This document shows, in pieces, positions 60,577-64,000 of a DNA stretch of 64,000 nt. The number at the start of each line of letters is the position of its first letter. The first letter of the stretch is position 1. The notes under the pieces are model-generated. The model was not told the DNA's origin and made no database searches. It was given only the letters and a program-made list of their open reading frames with translations. The translations under genes and the position numbers were made by a program. This DNA comes from Lachnospiraceae bacterium (GTDB lineage: Bacteria > Bacillota > Clostridia > Lachnospirales > Lachnospiraceae), in NCBI GenBank assembly GCA_017416465.1, contig JAFQCK010000089.1, forward strand, positions 30,039 through 94,038, read 5' to 3'.

Positions 60577-61425
60577 ATGGATAAGTATGGACTTATATTA
60601 GAAGGCGGAGGCATGAGAGGAATTTATACAGCGGGAGTGTTGGATTTCTTTATAGAAAATAATATTGAAATTAACTCCTGTTATGGTGTTTCTGCCGGAA
60701 CGGTTAATGCATGTAACTATATTTCTAAGCAAAAGGGAAGAACTTATCAACTTGATACAGATTATCTTGATAATAGAGATTACGCAAGTGTGTATAACTT
60801 AATCACTACAGGAAATTATTTTGGAACTGAAATGTGCTATCACAAGGTTCCGCTTGAATTAAATCCATTTGATTTTGAAACTTATAATAAATATGACGGA
60901 GTTTTTTATGCAGTAGTTACCAATTGTGAAACAGGAAAGCCGGAATATATTAAAATTAATGATATGAAAAAGGATATTGATGTTATTAGGGCTTCATGCT
61001 CATTACCTTTGATGGCTCAAATGGTAAACTTAGGTGGAAAGCTATATCTTGATGGAGGAGTTTCTGATTCAATTCCGGTAAGACAGTCAGTTAAAGATGG
61101 TAATAATAAAAATGTCGTTATTCTTACAAGAGATATTGAATATCGTAAAAAAGCAAATGAAATGCTTCCGATTATTAAATTAAAATATAAAAAATATCCA
61201 AATCTCATTAAAGCTATTGAACAAAGACACATTGTATACAACCGTACTTTAGAATATATTGAGAATCAGAGAAAAGTAGGGAATATATATGTTATAAGAC
61301 CTGAAAAGCCGGTTAAGATTGGAAGGCTTGAAAAGAGCAAGGAAAAACTTGATGAATTATATAATATAGGAATTGAAGATGCAAAGAGAAGTTTTGAAGG
61401 ATTAAAAGAGTTTCTTGCAATCTAG
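60577..61425 (+). CDS. Patatin-like phospholipase family protein
   Basis: A 282-aa protein with the oxyanion motif EGGGMRGIYTAG, the nucleophile elbow CYGVSAG and the catalytic aspartate in LDGGVSDSIPV. Patatin-like enzymes are serine/aspartate acyl hydrolases (YjjU/RssA-like in bacteria). No signal peptide, so cytoplasmic. ATG 60577 has the better spacing to AGAAGG; ATG 60574 is also possible. Confidence 0.9.
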   Translation: MDKYGLILEGGGMRGIYTAGVLDFFIENNIEINSCYGVSAGTVNACNYISKQKGRTYQLDTDYLDNRDYASVYNLITTGNYFGTEMCYHKVPLELNPFDFETYNKYDGVFYAVVTNCETGKPEYIKINDMKKDIDVIRASCSLPLMAQMVNLGGKLYLDGGVSDSIPVRQSVKDGNNKNVVILTRDIEYRKKANEMLPIIKLKYKKYPNLIKAIEQRHIVYNRTLEYIENQRKVGNIYVIRPEKPVKIGRLEKSKEKLDELYNIGIEDAKRSFEGLKEFLAI

Positions 61426-61498
61426 ATGTTATAAAAAAATATAGAAAATTTTAGTTCGGTAAAAAATATTAAAAAATTATAAGAACTAAAAATTTTTG

Positions 61499-61527
61499 TT
61501 AACTTTTTTAGGATTTTGTAGTAGAAT
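61499..61527 (+). promoter_or_regulatory. Possible promoter
   Basis: TTAACT (61499-61504), 17-bp spacer, TAGAAT (61522-61527). The -35 is weak. Confidence 0.4.
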
Positions 61528-61559
61528 GTATCTATATTATTTTTATGGAGGTTTTTGTA

Positions 61560-61763
61560 ATGAAGAGATATTTTGAACTTGGTGTTTATGATAAGGAAAA
61601 ATCAGACGGAACAGGAATGCTTGGTCGTTATGCCAGTATAGCTGAGGCAAAAGAAGCTATTAATAATTTTACAAAAAGACCTGACCAGATATTTATAATT
61701 GACGAATTAGAAGAACAGGATGATTCATCAGTAAGACAGTTAGGCGAATGGATGGTAAGATAA
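61560..61763 (+). CDS. Small protein of unknown function
   Basis: A 67-aa soluble protein (MKRYFELGVYDKEKSDGTGM start; AEAKEAINNF helix). GGAGG (61547-61551) is well placed for ATG 61560; ATG 61545 lies inside the ribosome site. No family recognised. It stands alone between a possible promoter and a strong terminator, so it is a monocistronic unit. Confidence 0.65.
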   Translation: MKRYFELGVYDKEKSDGTGMLGRYASIAEAKEAINNFTKRPDQIFIIDELEEQDDSSVRQLGEWMVR

Positions 61764-61777
61764 TACATACTTAATAG

Positions 61778-61828
61778 AGAGGTTGTTGTAAAAGATGTGT
61801 GAACAATTTTACAACAGCCTCTTAAAAT
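61778..61828 (+). terminator. Terminator of the GAGGCTGTTG family
   Basis: A 16-bp stem (61778-61793 with 61807-61822, one G-T pair) followed by TAAAATATGTTTT. Nearly the same stem sequence as at 535-573. Confidence 0.8.
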
Positions 61829-61915
61829 ATGTTTTATTTAAGATTTTATATTTGTTAATTGATATAGTTAAAGTAGTATTTAGACGGTTTTAATTGGTTA
61901 AAAGAGGAAATGCAT

Positions 61916-62158
61916 ATGAGACAAATAGAATTTAAGATGGAAAGACCGGGACTTCTCAATGTTGGTGATGAAATAGAGGTTGAAGAATCAAAGCTTTCAA
62001 CCTTGCAAGGCATAATTTATTATTACACTATCGTTCCGGCACTTGCAATGTCTAATAATATACCGGCAAGGGATAAACTTAAATGTTTTAAAGGAAAAGT
62101 GGTTGATATACGAACAACAGAGAGTGCATCTTTTGTTATGGGCGAGTTTGAAGAGTAA
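61916..62158 (+). CDS. Small protein of unknown function
   Basis: An 80-aa protein. It begins with RQIEFKMERPGLLNVGDEIE and ends in a beta-rich KCFKGKVVDIRTTESASFVM segment, so a small beta-barrel-like fold is likely. ATG 61916 is preferred over ATG 61910 because AGAGG (61903) is then 8 bases away. No family was recognised. Confidence 0.65.
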   Translation: MRQIEFKMERPGLLNVGDEIEVEESKLSTLQGIIYYYTIVPALAMSNNIPARDKLKCFKGKVVDIRTTESASFVMGEFEE

Positions 62159-62196
62159 CTGAATTGTTATTTGAAATAACTTATATGTAGATTTAC

Positions 62197-62224
62197 TTGA
62201 CAAAATGCGTTATTGTGCTATGAT
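62197..62224 (+). promoter_or_regulatory. Promoter of ilvN-ilvC
   Basis: TTGACA (62197-62202), 16-bp spacer, TATGAT (62219-62224). An inverted repeat TTTGCAA (62236-62242)/TTGCAAA (62250-62256) follows at about +7 to +27 and may be an operator. Confidence 0.78.
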
Positions 62225-62273
62225 TAATTAGAATGTTTGCAAATTTAAATTGCAAAGGAAAGAGGTGCTTTTT

Positions 62274-62780
62274 TTGAAGAAAATGGTTTTATCCATACTG
62301 GTAGATAATACATCCGGTGTGTTAAGCAGAGTATCAGGACTTTTCGCAAGAAGAGGATATAATATTGACAGTTTAACAGTTAGTGAGACTGTTAATCCTG
62401 GAATTTCAAGAATGACACTTGTTGTAAGTGGAGAAGATGAAGTTCTTGAACAGATACAGAAACAGTTATCTAAGCTTGTTGATGTAAGAGAGATTATTGA
62501 GTTAAAAGATGGAGCAAGTGTTTGTAGAGAGTTGATTCTTTGCAAGGTTGCAGTAGATGCTACACAGAGACAGCAGGTGCTTGCTGTTGCAGATATCTTT
62601 AGAGCAAAGATTGTTGACGTGGCTCCGGATTCACTTATGATTGAGCTTACAGGTAATCAGCAGAAGTTGAATGCATTCATAGACTTACTTAATGGATTTG
62701 AGATTAAGGAACTTGTTAGAACAGGTATCACAGGCTTAACAAGAGGAACATATGATATGCTTGCAGGAGAATTTGAATAA
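62274..62780 (+). CDS. ilvN: Acetolactate synthase small (regulatory) subunit
   Basis: A 168-aa regulatory subunit that gives the acetolactate synthase valine feedback. The N-terminal ACT domain (LSILVDNTSGVLSRVSGLFA, RRGYNIDSLTVSET) and the C-terminal domain (CRELILCKVAV, then GFEIKELVRTGITGLTRG) are complete. TTG 62274 is chosen because AGAGGTG sits six bases upstream; ATG 62283 would be 15 away. The catalytic large subunit gene is not in this window. Confidence 0.93.
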   Translation: MKKMVLSILVDNTSGVLSRVSGLFARRGYNIDSLTVSETVNPGISRMTLVVSGEDEVLEQIQKQLSKLVDVREIIELKDGASVCRELILCKVAVDATQRQQVLAVADIFRAKIVDVAPDSLMIELTGNQQKLNAFIDLLNGFEIKELVRTGITGLTRGTYDMLAGEFE

Positions 62781-62916
62781 GATATGTGATTAGGATTACT
62801 GATGTAATTTACATAGCTTATTAATAAATTAATTCTAATGAAATTTATTTCGTGATTAATGGTCATTTAAAACGTGGTTTTTAGATGGTATTAACAATAT
62901 ATATTTTTATTTATAA

Positions 62917-63951
<1,035 letters not shown>

Positions 63952-64000
63952 TTATATGTTATTTAATAGTTAATAATTCATATAAGAATGCATATATATA

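Overview
The window looks like a low-GC Firmicute chromosome of the Lachnospiraceae type (Clostridia; Roseburia/Eubacterium/Lachnospira relatives). This is inferred from the fused FliY, CheC and CheD, the gene order of the flagellar operon, a tRNA-Thr T-box, and AT-rich, purine-rich codon use. Every supported gene lies on the + strand. No tRNA, rRNA, CRISPR array or intact insertion sequence was seen.

1-23.5 kb is one long fla/che operon: the end of flgE, then flbD, motA, motB, fliL, fliM, fliY, cheY, fliO, fliP, fliQ, fliR, flhB, flhA, flhF, flhG, a PilZ protein, cheB, cheA, cheW, cheC, cheD, a small membrane protein, sigma-28 and a FapA/DUF342 protein. Three poorly known cell-envelope or coiled-coil proteins follow. 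23.5-25.7 kb holds rpsB and tsf behind a consensus promoter and a structured leader.

25.7-34.9 kb is an accessory island rich in predicted antiphage genes: an AbiL/RloAB-like pair under a perfect consensus promoter, a frameshifted zinc-ribbon/Mrr-type nuclease, an ApeA-like HEPN protein, a NACHT NTPase ending in pentapeptide repeats, and a degenerate PIN protein.

35-47.9 kb is housekeeping: a heavy-metal-associated domain protein, a yybP-ykoY (manganese) riboswitch in front of an ABC/FtsX exporter, trxA, trxB, a secreted nuclease, a divergent TruA, mgtE, a GGDEF-EAL protein and a YdcF-type protein. The mgtE leader carries a 20-codon leader ORF entwined with an 18-bp stem, which looks like an attenuation device.

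48-56 kb is an undescribed-looking envelope locus. It has four paralogous membrane-anchored proteins, a small secreted protein with its own terminator, a further anchored protein, and an ABC transporter made of one ATPase and two ABC-2-type membrane proteins. Two promoters in it share an 11-bp-spaced direct repeat that fits the WalR box. This is the best candidate for a new system, bacteriocin-like or cell-wall-stress-related.

56-64 kb holds a Thr T-box leader placed unusually far (about 600 nt) from thrS, with a tandem array of hairpins of exact 53-bp period between them. Then come an M15 peptidase, a Nudix hydrolase, a patatin-like lipase, two small proteins, ilvN and ilvC.
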